Positions 1-12,769 of a stretch of DNA of 64,000 bases are shown here, piece by piece. The stretch comes from Paramecium pentaurelia (taxonomy: Eukaryota; Ciliophora; Oligohymenophorea; Peniculida; Parameciidae), in NCBI GenBank assembly GCA_905183005.1, contig CAJJDO010000121.1:248001-312000 (forward strand), read 5' to 3'. A program made the position numbers and the translations under genes. Position 1 is the stretch's first letter; each line of letters begins with the position of its first letter. The notes beneath the pieces were generated by a model. The model was given only the letters and a program-made list of their open reading frames with translations. It ran no database searches and had not been told where the DNA came from.

Positions 1-3000
1 AATATAAATATATTGTTGAACACCTATATAATTTTAATTAATCTTTACATCTAAATATTCTGAACTTAGAATATCTGAATTGGAAGAATGAATTTAATGA
101 ATGGCTGCATCCAAATTATATAAGTCAGCAATCAAAAAATTCAAAATTTCACTTGAAGGGTTACCAACAAACATGTATTATTCAACTTCTAATGATTTTC
201 TTAAAGCATTATCAGAATACCTGTAATAGCATTCTGCAAAAGAGGTTTAATTAAAGACTGGTATTAGATCTATTATATTAGATGTTTCAGACTGAAAATT
301 AATAAAATAGATATTACCTAAACAGAAACAAATAAAAAAGTAAAATAAGCACCCATGACTACAATAACTAAAAGTAAAGCTAATATTTAATGTTTGTAAT
401 TTTGATTAGAGTTTCTAAACTTCTTTCTCCTTTTTCTTCCATTTAGTAAATGATCTCCTTCTTCTTTTTCTTTATTATCATTTTCCTCTTCTTTTTCATC
501 ATTATCAGAAAAGAACTATGAAATTTAATCATTAAATTAACCTCATCATCATCTTCATCTCCTACTTGAAGACTTGTAATGAAATTCTCACATTTAACAT
601 AGATTGACTTTATCTTTTTCTAATCCAAATCTAAAAATAATTGCAAAGCAGCTTAATTGACTACTTAGATCTTAATTATAAATAGAATAATTAAACAAAT
701 CCTAATATTTATTTAAAAAAATACAAAAAAAATAATATGACAGATGCTGCTGTTAAAAATGCAGTTACTGATGTTTCTAAAATTTCCCCTCTTGATTTTA
801 TATTGTATTTAAAATATTCAGCTGGAATAGTTAAACCTGAAGTTAAAGAATTGAAAACATTATACTCAATATAATATACATCACTATTCTGATCATTAAT
901 ATCATCCAAAATGCTACTATTTATTTATAAAGCTTTTGCAATTGCTGATTAGACTGCTTCATTAAATGTATAATTTTAAGTTCCACCTTCCAAAGATGAC
1001 ATTTCAACATTTTACATTTAATATTAATCTTCAAACCATTTATAATCCTCACTAATCTCAGCAGAAACCAAAGTCAAATCCTTCTATAGTTTTATCAATT
1101 ATTGTAATTCTTTATCTAACCATCCTCTAAATTACTTTTCAACATATAAATAACCTGATTAAGGGTCTTTCAACATTGGAAAATAGTCATAATGCACAGC
1201 TTTTAGATCTTGAACAACTGATTAAACACCCATTAAAGTACTTGATCTTTGGTTATTCTATGAGACCAAAGGTAAAGAATCCATTAAATTTTAATTGAAA
1301 TTAGAATTTATGAAATATTCTAAAAAGGCTATCAACACTAATACTAATGTTATTATATTTATGAATATTCTAAAATTGGTTGCAGTTCTAGGTATTTTTG
1401 ATTAAGACAACAACTATTCTAATTAAGCTTTTGATCTATATAAATTTACTGTATCTTTCTCATTCTTTTAATCTTCCTCATTATTTTCATTTTATTCAAA
1501 TAAACTCTACATATTTTCATCTTCATATTCATCTGATTTAGATTCTTCTATTTCTACAATTCGATCTCCAATCAATCTAACAATCTTGATTCCTTCAGAA
1601 TAATTTATTTGACTATCACTACCTTGTACCTATGGATCATTCAAGATTTATTATGATATTTTTGTTTAATCCTCCCAAATAATACTTTAATCTACTTTTA
1701 CTGTAACATCCTAAGAGTCTAATCCATTTGTAAAATCAAGCACATAAATTAATGATTAGTAATTGAATTTAAATTAAAACTAATTTTAAATTGTCTTATT
1801 TTTAGTTAGTAATTAAACTTTTGATTAAGATTTAATTTTCTCCAATTTTATTATATATCCTTATAATTTATTTTAAATGATTTCATCTTCTATACATTGA
1901 AATTTAATTTCTTATAGAAAGCATTAATAAAATACTTATTATTTAGTTTAGTTTTCAAATTATTATGAATTTTCTATTTCTAAATCTTATAAGGAATTAT
2001 GAGAAGTATCATTCTTAGAAGATCGAGTTCTAAATGTATAACTTACAATTCCTCCTGCCTTTTATAATAATTCTTCTTTGCGTTCAAATATATCTGGAAA
2101 TATATCTATAATATTGATAGGTTTAATTGTAATTGATTTCAATTCCAATCCAAACATCCTTATACATGTAGAATTTATATTTTCTATTATGCCATTAGTT
2201 TAACATAAAAATATACTCAAAGGTTTATGATAGATATCTTGTTTGATTGTTCCACACATAAAAACACCTGAATTAATAGTCTATATCATTCTTATATTTA
2301 ATTAACAAGGCATTATATATCCTTATTTATTTTTAACATATATTGATTTTTCTTTAACCTAATAATTAGAGTAATTGTCTTGAAACTTATCTAAAAAATT
2401 CTCAAGAAAATGATCATGATACTTTGAAAAACTAAGAATTATTTATTTATAATTACAGATCTGGTTATATCAAATTTAATTTTCTATTTACTAAATCAGT
2501 TTTAGCATATCCCAATAAACTACATGCTGCTTTATTAAGATTGCTAATTATTCCTAATTTATCTACATCAGTCAATATTGTTATTGTAGCTAAACATTCA
2601 TTTTAAATTTCTTCCAAATCAATAGCCTTAAATTTATCATTCTAATTTATTCGACTTTATTAAATCAACTTTGATCCCATTTCTTCATCATTTAATACTT
2701 GTGAATAATATTTACCCATCAAACGATTCAATTTTGAAGCCTTTTAATTTAATCTCTTTAATCTATTCCATTATTCTTAAACTAAATTTACTGAATCTAA
2801 TATTTTAAATCCCAAATAATTAATTCTACCAATATCTGGAACCTCCTCTTATAATTAAGCCCAGAAATCTATATATATAAGTGAAGTTTTCTCTATTTAT
2901 TAAATCAATTATTTGCTCTAAGTTTAAAAGGCAATTTCTGTTACTAAATCAACTTGATTTAAATTCTCTTATTGTTGTTCTTACAAATCATCTTCCATTA

Positions 3001-4502
3001 TTCTTTTATATCTATAAATGATAAATTCATGATCAAAACTTGGACCACTTTATTCTGCCTATTACAATTCACTTAATGCTTATTATTTTAATTTTAGTCT
3101 GTCTATTAAAAAATATGAATAATTTAATCTTAAAAATACATCTTATGGAAACTGTTTAATACCATCATAATAAATTTAACTAATCAATTCTATAAATACT
3201 GTATATCTTTCCATATCATGAAGAGAAACATGTCTATTTTTATCATTCAAACTCTTTTTTGATTTTAATACACAATCATTTCTATAACATGTTTATTTGT
3301 GTATTTCTATAAATCCATCTAACATTAATGATGAATGTTAATCATTCTTATCCAATAATTATAATAAATACTCACATAATATAATTATCTACTATCCTGA
3401 TATTGCTCTATTGATATTTGAACTCAACAAATCAACTTCAAAAATTTACTCATTTATTATAATCAATGTAATTAATGGTATTCCACCTACCCATCCCCAA
3501 ATGACATCTCTAAAGTATTAACCTTCTAAAAGATATGCAAATATAAGCATTATAGAAGTCCAAAAATTCAAAGCTGTAATTATAGACCATAATTTTTAAA
3601 TTACTCTATTATAAAATGGTTTTTCTGTATGAATTTGATAAAACAGAAAAAAACTAGATATAGTGAAGATTGTTAATAATAAAGAGCTAAATCTTGGTGT
3701 TTCAAGTAATTAATATGACATTATAATGATGAATACATTGATATGATAATAAGAATATGGTCTTCCAGATCGTTATGCATAAGCATTTCCATAAACACAC
3801 TTACTCTCAAAATAAATTAAGCATGTAGAACTAGTCACAATTTGAAAAAAGAATATAGCAATTATTGCAAAAATACCATGTATATAGTGTTCTTCTCCCC
3901 AGCATTCAATATTTGAATTATAAAACCAAACATCAATTCCTTTACTATTTACTTAACAAGATAGAAGCTATAAAATGTAGAAAATCAATAATATACTCCA
4001 AAAAATAATAGCATAATTGGTAGAAATCCTATTGTTAAAAATAGCTTCAACAATGATTTTAGTAGTAATAAAGGTAGAATAGCTACTTTAAAAGCGAATG
4101 CAAATATAATAAATAACACTATAGATAGGACTAATAATCCAAAGAATAAGTAAAAAAATACTAAATAAAGCTCTAATTTTTGATCTATTAAGTGTGCACT
4201 TATAACGAAATAGCTTATTATTATCAACATTTTTACGATAAAATATTTTTGAGATTTGTTGCTGCTTCTTCATTATTCCAAACATACAAAATTTTAGGTC
4301 CAAAAGCCAAATATAATAACTAAAGCAACTAAATTATTGAAAAAAAGATGGCTATATATAGTGATTCTTCTCCCAATTTCATCATTAGATAAATTACTCT
4401 AAATATATTTTTATCTATTTACTTGTAAATACTTTACTTTATTTCATTGATTAATCTGATTATTTATGAAATATTTACATCAGAAGAAGATCGATTGAAC
4501 AT
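1..4502 (-). CDS. Multi-pass membrane protein with PAS domain (tmcB-like ciliate family), 3' end outside window
   Basis: Large protein read right to left from an ATG at 4502, in frame with a second ATG pair at 4385/4382. The N-terminal third has about six or more hydrophobic helices (around 4350-3450). A PAS-like segment lies near 2470-2600 (contains 'ACSLLGYAKTDLV'), and another membrane pair flanks an ectodomain near 340-1350. Two short introns near the start restore the frame: one 23 nt intron ending at about 4204 and a 29 nt intron at about 3970-4000. The same architecture occurs in the divergent neighbour, so the two are paralogs. Proteins of this type are a large ciliate/Dictyostelium group annotated as tmcB-like or PAS S-box proteins. 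PAS domains sense redox, ligand or light, but the ligand here is unknown. The C-terminus lies beyond base 1. Confidence 0.75.
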
Positions 4503-4604
4503 TCTTTTTATTAAAATTATTATCTAAATATAAATTGTTAAGTTTTTGTAATTCTAAAAATAATTTCTTTGTAATTTAAATTAATAAGCAAAATACAAAT
4601 TTAT
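4503..4604. promoter_or_regulatory. Divergent intergenic gap of the PAS membrane-protein pair
   Basis: About 100 bp of AT-rich DNA separates the start of the leftward PAS membrane gene (4502) from the earliest plausible ATG of the rightward paralog (4605). Both 5' ends must be served from here, so a shared bidirectional promoter is inferred. No specific motif was recognised. If the rightward gene really starts later (for example 4871), the gap is larger. Confidence 0.35.
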
Positions 4605-7600
4605 ATGAGTCATAAACAAGAATTTTCATCAACTCTTTGGGATTAATTCAAACTATCAATATTTAAGTAAAAATTTCTTGTAAGTCTAGTGTCGCTTATT
4701 AAATTGTTGGCCAAAATAACCAACCTTTATAAACTACAATTTTATTATCTCTTATATAGTTTATACAACTTATATATTTACCTTTTTAAATATAGCTTTA
4801 ATTTGCATGGCATGATTTGATACTGTCAGGGTAAATTCAATAGTTTTTGCAGTATTTTACCATTATAAGGATGCTTAATCAACAAAAAACTTCCACTTAT
4901 TTAATTGGATTATATTGTTCAATAAGTGTTGTGCTATTAATTGTAATTGTAGTATTTTTGGCAACCATTTTAAAAAAACTCTTGAATAGCTATATTTTGA
5001 GATTGATACTAAATATAAGTTTGAAATTGATCATGACAGCTGGATTTGTTGAGATATTGAGATTACATTTGGGAGTATAATTTATATATATGAATTTAGT
5101 TTTTAGTTTGTAAAAGAGGTAACAATGGTGAATTAAAAATGTTATATACAACAGATTAGGAATGTTGGACTAGCAGTTATATAATTCATGCTATTGTTGT
5201 AATATTTTCAATAGCATTCATATTCCTCATTGTATTTATTGGATCATAATTATTTATTGAAATTAGAAATAATAAAAAGAATACATTTTCATAAAGAGAA
5301 GGATCAACATACGCATTTCTGTTTGTATATGCATCATCTTCAATGTTAATGTATTGTTTAATAGAACTACCAAAATACACAATTGTTGTGATTTTAATTT
5401 AAGTTTTGACAAGTTTCTTCTTCTTTTACAAAATTCGTTTAAAAAGACCTTTTTATAATAGGATAATTTAAAAGCTTTGGTCTGCAATAAGTGGTTTAGT
5501 TTTTTATACAAATTTTATGCTATTAATTGCTTTTACATTCGAACATATAGTATTTAAAGACACCATAAAGGGTTGGATTGTAACTATGCCAATGCTCTTG
5601 GTAATTTTAATGTAAGATTAGAAATAAAACATTAATTTGTTATAGGCAAATTTGATATAATAGTTAACAAGCTGGGAAATAATCTAACTTTCAGAATTTT
5701 TGATTGAATTATGTGAAGATTTTGAAAAGGATAAAAATAAGGAAATTCTTTTATTAGGTTTCTTGGAAGTTCATAAATAAACTTGTTTAAATCCTTAATG
5801 TGCAATTAAAACATCAATAGAATTGTCTAAAAAATTTAAGGATAATCTTAAATATACAGATAAAAGAATGATTCTAAAAGAAATTATTGATTAAATTTAT
5901 TAGATTGCCCTTTAAATTTATCCTTAAAGTGTTGATTTAAGGCTTTATTATTCTTCTTATCTATTAGAAACTTTGGAATAAGGGCAAAAGTCTTTAATTG
6001 AATTGGATAAGGCAGAAGCATGCTGTCCTTCTTTTGGATAATAATATTTAATATTTAAGATGAGGAAAACTATTGATTAACAATATTAAAAATCTTCTAT
6101 AATTTCAAACTAAGTTAATTACATGTAAACTCTAGATAGAAGCATGAAATATTAATATCAATAAATCAAATAGCTAGCTGAAGAATGTACATATCATAAA
6201 ATATCATTTTGGAATACATTACTGGATGAAAATCCAAATTTAACAATGATTAAGAAATATGGAAATTTAATTCTTAAATCAATTCATTTATTAAACAAAT
6301 AATTGTTTAAACTTTAAATAAATAATCCTTCAAATGCATAAATTTTTAAACTAATAGAAAAATTTAATAAATATGTTCATTAATTACAATCCTATAAAGG
6401 TGTTCAAATTGCAAATAAAAAGAAATTAGCTTAACAATAATCAGAACGTTAATATTTAAAAAATTAAGATGAACTAAGCTCGTATTCATATCCAGTCATA
6501 GTTTTAGAATTATTTGGTAAAGCTAATCAACCAACTATAATAAAGAATGTTAATTAAGCTTTTCATTCTTTATTAGGATATTCTAAAACTGATGTAATTG
6601 GTAAACCATTATCATAAATATTATAAAATAAGTAATTAATTACATTATAAATTAGATATTGTAAATTGCATAGCATTTTTGTTGAAGATTATTTTACTTA
6701 ATTAAGATCAGATCAAGTTTATGAAACATAAGAAAGATCTTAATTTTTAGTATCTAAAACTAATTATGTTCTTTAGACTTTCAGCACTGATTCAATATAT
6801 ATGTCTGATAAAGGTATTTTTTAATTTTGCAGATTGAGATAAGACTAATGTTATAATAATTGTGCATATTTAATTTTTAATCTTGATGGCAAAATAGAAA
6901 GTATTTCAGCAACTTGCATCTCTATTCTTAATTTAGACATTCGTTAGTTATAAATTAAATAATTAACAATATAAAAACTATTCCCTTATCTTATGGAGAA
7001 TATGGATGATTATATTAATAAGATGAATATAATTATTTTTGAAAATCATATAACTTCTTTAAATAAAAGTACTGATTTTGAAGAAAAATAAATTGATTAA
7101 TGTGTCTCTTGTGTATATTATGGATAATTATATGAAATATCTGCTAGAAATTATTAATTTACTTAATAAGATTTACGATAATAGATATTTGGATATTATT
7201 TGAAAGTCTAACTCAATGACATCTAAATACCTAAAGATAAGTATCTTATCAAAAGAAATATCTTTAAGCATTAATTCAAATATTCAATTGAGTAAAACTC
7301 ATATATTTGTATACTATATTTATTATAATAGTTGAATACTTAAGTTAACCAACTTCTAAATATGAATCTATTAAAAATGATAGTGAAATTTAAGATGAAC
7401 CAAAAGTTGAAGTGTTCGCTTAATAAAGTTTTCTTTGTAATAAATAGATTTCAATGACTCATCTTAACATATCGTAAGGATTAGGACATGATATCAAAAC
7501 TTTGAGATTATTTAAAGGAGAAATTAAGGAAATAATTGATTTAGATTAAGATGAGGAAGAAGAAGAATAAATAAGAGAGCGTACTTAAAAGTTAGAAGTT

Positions 7601-9546
7601 TAAGAATAAAAAGAATAGTCACAACAAATCAAAGTATCTAATTAAGAAGAATTAATGATTCGCCTATTAAATGTCCCATACTCTCCAATTCTAAAGAAAC
7701 TCATTTTTATTTTAAATAGTCTTATGATTTTATTGTTTGTTATTGCCATTGTAATGTATTTGATAATTAATCAAACACAAAGTGAATTTTAATCAGCTAT
7801 TACTCTTTTAGCAGCTTCTAATTAAAGATTTGCATCAATTCTAAAAATTTAATCAAATCTATAGGATTTAAGAGGTTCTTATTTAAATCTTGAACAATAT
7901 ACAATGAAAGTTACTGATGGTAAGTTTGCTTAGTTAAATTATGTAGAATTAAGTAAGGAATTAGATATTTTATTAGTAAATGATAAGCTTTTAACAACAG
8001 CAAATATTTAGATTAACGAAAATTATCAATCAGTTTTAGATTAATTTTAATCAGCCAATGTACAAATGGTCTCGAAAGATAATTAATACCATAATTATAC
8101 TTACACCTAAGCTATTTAATAAATGATTGCTAAGGCTATCACTTTAAATAATTCAAATTTATCAGATTTTGTTGATGATAATGAAGATTTTCATTATTAT
8201 CTGCACAATACATTAAACTCAATCCCTAAATCTTAATTAGTTTCACAAGCTTATTATTACTCAAACATACTTAGTTTAATTGATAATCTTTATCTTGAAG
8301 AAAAGTCCTTTTTTACTTTATAAATCTGTTGCCTTACATTAATATTACTATTTTTTTAATTATACATATATTATCATTCAAAAGATATTAAAGAGATTAT
8401 TGCTTTATATTTATTGATTAGAGATGATTAAATTAAAAAGATGTTAAATTAATTTTAAACCTTTATATAATTACTATAGTTAAGTGATCATGATGAAGTA
8501 ATTATTTTTTTAATTAAAGATTGAATCTATTGAAGAAGAACCTGAAGCCTAAGATGACTAAGAGTAATATATAGGATAATCAAATAAAAATAAAAAGAAG
8601 AAAGCAATATTTAAAATAAATAACTATAGAAGAGTACAAGTTATGTCAATGTCACTTTTGGCTCTACTTTATTCTTATTTTTGTTACATATACTTTTCAG
8701 CAACAGTAAAATCTATTTCTATCTAATAATTAGATAATCACTGATTAAACGAATTCTTTAGTTCCTTTAGTTAATTTAACATCCTATTTGCCAATATAAT
8801 ATAGATTGATTGATAATAGTATTAAAGAGATGCTTTATGATGAAAATGCAATCTTATTTAATGAGTTTAATTCAAAAAAAAGATTATAATAAGAATTAGA
8901 AATAATCAAAATTTTGGATGCTTAACTTCATGTGTTGAATTAAGAAAATGAATTGATTCTATCAGATCAATATAAAAAGATATTCAATGAAATTTACATT
9001 CAAAACCCATGTGATATTATATTAGCATATGATTCATCTGTAAATTCATCAGCATGTTTATCTTTTAATAAAAATATATTACAAGAAGGACTTTCAGTTG
9101 CTATAACAAATTTTTTTGAAAATGCCAAAAATATGTTGTAATAATACTCTTATTATGATAAAAATGCTATATATAATAATTTAACCTTCAATATCAGTAT
9201 GAATCATAGAAAAAATTATACATGTAATATTTATAATACAAGAATTGGTAATGCAAATAGAAAAATGCAAAAGGTATTTATTAGAGTATGTCATATGTAA
9301 TTATCAAATGAATTACAAAGTTATTTAAGTCTGCATTATTCTGATTTGGAACTGTAATTTACTTTACTTTTTTTGATATTTTGTGTGATTTCTGTTATTG
9401 TATATTTTGTGATTTGGATACCATTACAGACAAGATTTTATAATGAATCTAAAATAGCTAGAGAAATACAATCACTTATTCCATTAGATCTTTTTAATAA
9501 TTGTTAATCTTTGCAAATATATCTAAAATGGATAAAAGAAAATTGA
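4605..9546 (+). CDS. Multi-pass membrane protein with PAS domain (tmcB-like), paralog of the divergent neighbour
   Basis: From about 4871 onward the reading frame is clear. Hydrophobic helices lie at 4900-5060 and, after a 25 nt intron (around 5078-5102), at 5180-5620. A long soluble region follows, with a PAS-like motif near 6530-6610 ('FHSLLGYSKTDVIGKPL'). A 23 nt intron lies at about 7299-7321 and an acidic Glu/Gln-rich linker at 7550-7650. Membrane segments at 7690-7760 and 8320-8370 flank an ectodomain, and two more membrane segments follow (about 8640-8710 and 9360-9430) before TGA at 9544-9546. Exon order, intron positions and helices parallel the divergent neighbour. The first exon is not resolved: ATG 4605 is the likeliest start, but in-frame TGA codons at about 4815 need an intron I could not place. 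The family is thought to be a sensory membrane protein; the function of this one is unknown. Confidence 0.72.
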
Positions 9547-9584
9547 TTGAATTTAATAACTTAAATATAACTTTATTATTTAAC

Positions 9585-9908
9585 TCAATATAATTATCCA
9601 CCTACTTGTTCTATAACAACATCAATTTCATCTCCTGTTTCCATTCCAATCTAAAAGAATTGCATTTTGATATTTTTACATCTGCTGGAGTTTAAGTCTC
9701 TAATATTCTTTCACCATCAAACAAAAATCTGACATTTTAGATTTGTAACTAAATATTTAAATTTTTATTTGTATACATTTTGTCTAGAACAATATGCATC
9801 CATTAATTTCTTAAATTAAGTTTACTTTTTAATTTTAAAAAAGACTTCTTCACCATCTTAGGATTTTACTTTTAGATTCAAATAGTCTGCTTATTGTTGT
9901 TCTGCCAT
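9585..9908 (-). CDS. SUMO (small ubiquitin-like modifier) precursor
   Basis: 88-residue ubiquitin-fold modifier attached to lysines of target proteins through the E1-Ubc9 pathway, mainly nuclear. The sequence reads MAEQQQADYLNLKVKSQDG, then 'VFFKIKK', 'LFDGERI', 'QTPADIGMETGDEIDVVIEQ' and the diagnostic Gly-Gly followed by a three-residue tail (QLY) that a SUMO protease would remove. Two introns (28 nt and 29 nt) must be removed; the total then divides by three exactly. The second intron sits between PAD and IGME, and without it the ending is frameshifted. Length fits SUMO (about 90-110) and not ubiquitin (76), and the N-terminal extension is typical. It lies 38 bp downstream of the convergent PAS gene stop. 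Confidence 0.93.
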
Positions 9909-10153
9909 TTTAAGATATTTATGAATTAAAATTCTTATTAGGAATACACAATTAAATAATACTAAATAATGTAATGATTTTTATTTAATTATTTAGGTTA
10001 TATATTTAATTATAAGGTTATATATAATAATTTATTATATATGTGATAGATAAGAAAATAGTAGAATTAAGAGTAATGATTAAGAAGAGTTTAATTAATT
10101 CATGATCTGATATAGTATTTTAATTAAATTTTATAAAATTAATTACAAATTAT

Positions 10154-11789
10154 ATGTAATTAGAAGCTCCATAAATTTTTGAATTTGATTGTTACAAAAA
10201 GGGACAAAAGGGTACAAAACATTATAAAGGAATAATAAATAACAATAAACTCGAACTCTATAAAGTATTAACGTTAATTTAATTTATTTAAGGAGAACGC
10301 TAAGGTTTCGAAATATGTCTTACCTATTTAATTGTAAACTCACATCAAATGGGAGGTTGAAGAAGAAAGTGTTAATGGAAAGAAGCATTACAAAATTGTG
10401 TCATTTAAGTTCTAATAAGTAATTTTTGGCATATATTTCAAGATTAAATAAATAAAAGACTCTTAAATTGCTAAAGTTACTTGTTTTTATGGAGATGATA
10501 TCACTCTTACTAAATTAAAAGAACATCTAAGAAATAAAATAATCTTCCAAAGAATTTAAGATTTTTACACACCCCTCTAAACATTAGGAAAAGGAGCTTC
10601 TTCTAGAGTTTTATTGGTCAGACATAAAAATTCTGAACTTTATTATGCTGCAAAATGTGTTGATAAGTCATATGTTAATGAAACAGAAAATGGGATTGTA
10701 ATTAGCATTTATTAATTTAAGGAATCAATGTTTTAGGAGATTTCTATCAATAATGATTTAGATCATCCTTCTTTTATTAAATTACATGCAGTTTATGAAG
10801 GTGACAATACATTCTATATGGTAATGGATTTGTTGGAAGGAAAAAGTTTGCATGATGAATTAAATAGCCATAAAAATGGATTTCCTGAAGAAATAGTGCG
10901 TAATGTGATGTGGGTATAATATTTATTTAAAATTTTAATTTAAGTAAATTCTGACTGGTATAGAATATATGCATAAGAAAAATATAATGCATCGTGATCT
11001 TAAACCAGAGAACATTATGTTACAAAAAAAATCTGATTTGAATTCTTTAAAAATAGTAGATTTTGGATTGGCAACCTATTGCAATATTGACAAGTAATCT
11101 TTAAATAATATAATCCAAGATATTTATTTCCAAAATGTGGTACTCCTGGTTATGTTGCACCAGAGATTGCAAATTTAATTGATAAATCAGAAAAATATGA
11201 TAAAGTATGTGATGTCTTCAGTGCTGGAGTTATATTCTTTAAATTGTACTTTATTAAATATATATATAGATTAACTGGTAAAGATCTATTTCCAGGAGTA
11301 GGATTTAATTTAGTATTAAAATTAAATAAATAATGTAAAATTGATTTAACTCCATTATAAATGAAGAAAATAGATCCTAGTATCATTAATTTAATTCAAA
11401 GAATGCTTGAAAAAGATCCTATCAAAAGAATATCAGCTAGTGCATGTTTATTAGAACCATTTTTTGAAAAAAGTCACACTTAAGAACTTAAACAATAATA
11501 AACTTCATCTCAAAAAAAATAATTTTTTTCTTCTGGAGGAAAGAATTTTTAGACTTAAGAATTTTAAAGTGATTCACCTTCATTATAAAATACAAAATAA
11601 ATTGAAAAAGGATCTTTTGTAACATAAGATAGTGCATTCAAAGGATTCAAAGAACCTTAACATGGTAAAGTAATGTAAAAATTTAATACTACTGAATTTG
11701 ATCATGTTGATATAAGTGGAAGTCCTAATGAAAAAAAAAATAGTAAATTTGCTAATACAGATAAAATAGAAGAGGAAGATGAAAAATGA
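10154..11789 (+). CDS. CAMK-like Ser/Thr protein kinase with N-terminal PH-like region
   Basis: 500-residue kinase after removal of five introns (28, 24, 31, 26 and 24 nt; exact multiple of three). The N-terminal ~125 residues resemble a PH-type domain ('KKGQKGTKHYKGIINNNKLE'). The kinase domain follows: glycine loop 'LGKGASSRVLL', catalytic 'MHRDLKPENIM', 'DFGLA' and activation segment 'CGTPGYVAPE'. It ends with 'RMLEKDPIKRISA' in subdomain XI. A Gln/Ser-rich tail of about 110 residues closes the protein. All catalytic residues (K, D, DFG) are present, so activity is expected. A close relative without the PH-like part lies at 46073-47691. Ciliates have expanded this CAMK-type group; substrate and calcium dependence are unknown, and no EF-hands are fused. 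Confidence 0.85.
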
Positions 11790-12360
11790 ATTATTATTAA
11801 AATTAAAACAGAAATTATTATATTTTTAACAACTTTTATAATATAGTTATATATTCAGACAATAAAATTAAAAGTTATTAATTATTACTATTAGTTTTGA
11901 TTAAATTAATCATCTATTAATAGAACAAGATGAAATTTCTTCTTCTTTATTTGATCAGTTTTATGTTTATTTAAAACTTAATAATATATATTTTTTTATT
12001 TTCTATTGACGAATAACATTTTATGTTTTTATTTAAGATAAGCTCACTGACATTATTTTTATTTATTATTTAATCCATAAGCATTAAAATAATTTTATGT
12101 TTATCTTGTAAATTTTAATAATGAATCTTTATTATTAATTATTTAATTATTTCATGGTGTAATGTTAAATGTTGTCATTTTTTAGAAATAATTTTGAGTG
12201 AACAAGATCTTAATTCATATTAAAAATCTTAAGAAGCTATAAAAAAAGATATTTCATTTAAGGAAAAATTATTTTAGACTTAATTTTGAAATATTAAATG
12301 ATTATCGTTATTAGTCAATTATAGTAAAACAATAATGAACAAAAAAACTAAAGAATTCAA
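11790..12360. other. Intergenic, nothing recognised
   Basis: About 570 bp of very AT-rich sequence between the kinase stop and the small convergent gene. All frames on both strands are interrupted by TGA or lack protein-like composition. No RNA gene or repeat seen. Confidence 0.5.
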
Positions 12361-12564
12361 TCATTGTTGTACATTTGATTATGTTGGTGTTGATTATTCT
12401 CGTAAACGACGATTAAGAATTGGATTTTTATAGGGATTGAATGTTGTATAGATATCAGTTGTCTCTTGTAAAATAATTGCTATATCTTCTGATTTTTTAG
12501 CTTTGGCCATAATTTGTTTCAATTATCCATTATTGTATTTTGTGCCTCCATGACAGATTCCCAT
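12361..12564 (-). CDS. Small protein with N-myristoylation/palmitoylation-type start (MGIC)
   Basis: Single-exon open frame of 67 residues ending in TGA. It starts MGICHGGTKYNNGQ and continues into a charged helix ('MAKAKKSEDIAIILQ') and a basic region ('NPILNRRLRE'). Gly2 followed by Cys4 is the arrangement of N-myristoylated, palmitoylated membrane-anchored proteins. No homology recognised. Codon use (TAA as Gln, composition) matches neighbours and GC is locally higher than in flanking DNA, which supports a real gene. It could be longer if an unrecognised intron exists downstream. Confidence 0.55.
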
Positions 12565-12769
12565 TTAATTAATTTATTTATTTATCTTCTTTAATTATTT
12601 TAATCAGTTTATTGGCATAAATAATAAACATCTTATGAATTTAATTATATATGATTATTAAAACATTAACTTTTTAATGAATAGTTAAGCTAAAAAACAG
12701 AAAAGAATATTTGCTAATTTTTAACAATATAAATTAAATATTATATAATGATCAAATCAATCAGTATAA

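Noticed and set aside
9661..9700. Frameshift near the end of the SUMO gene
   Set aside because: A 29 nt intron between PAD and IGME restores the conserved SUMO ending with Gly-Gly.
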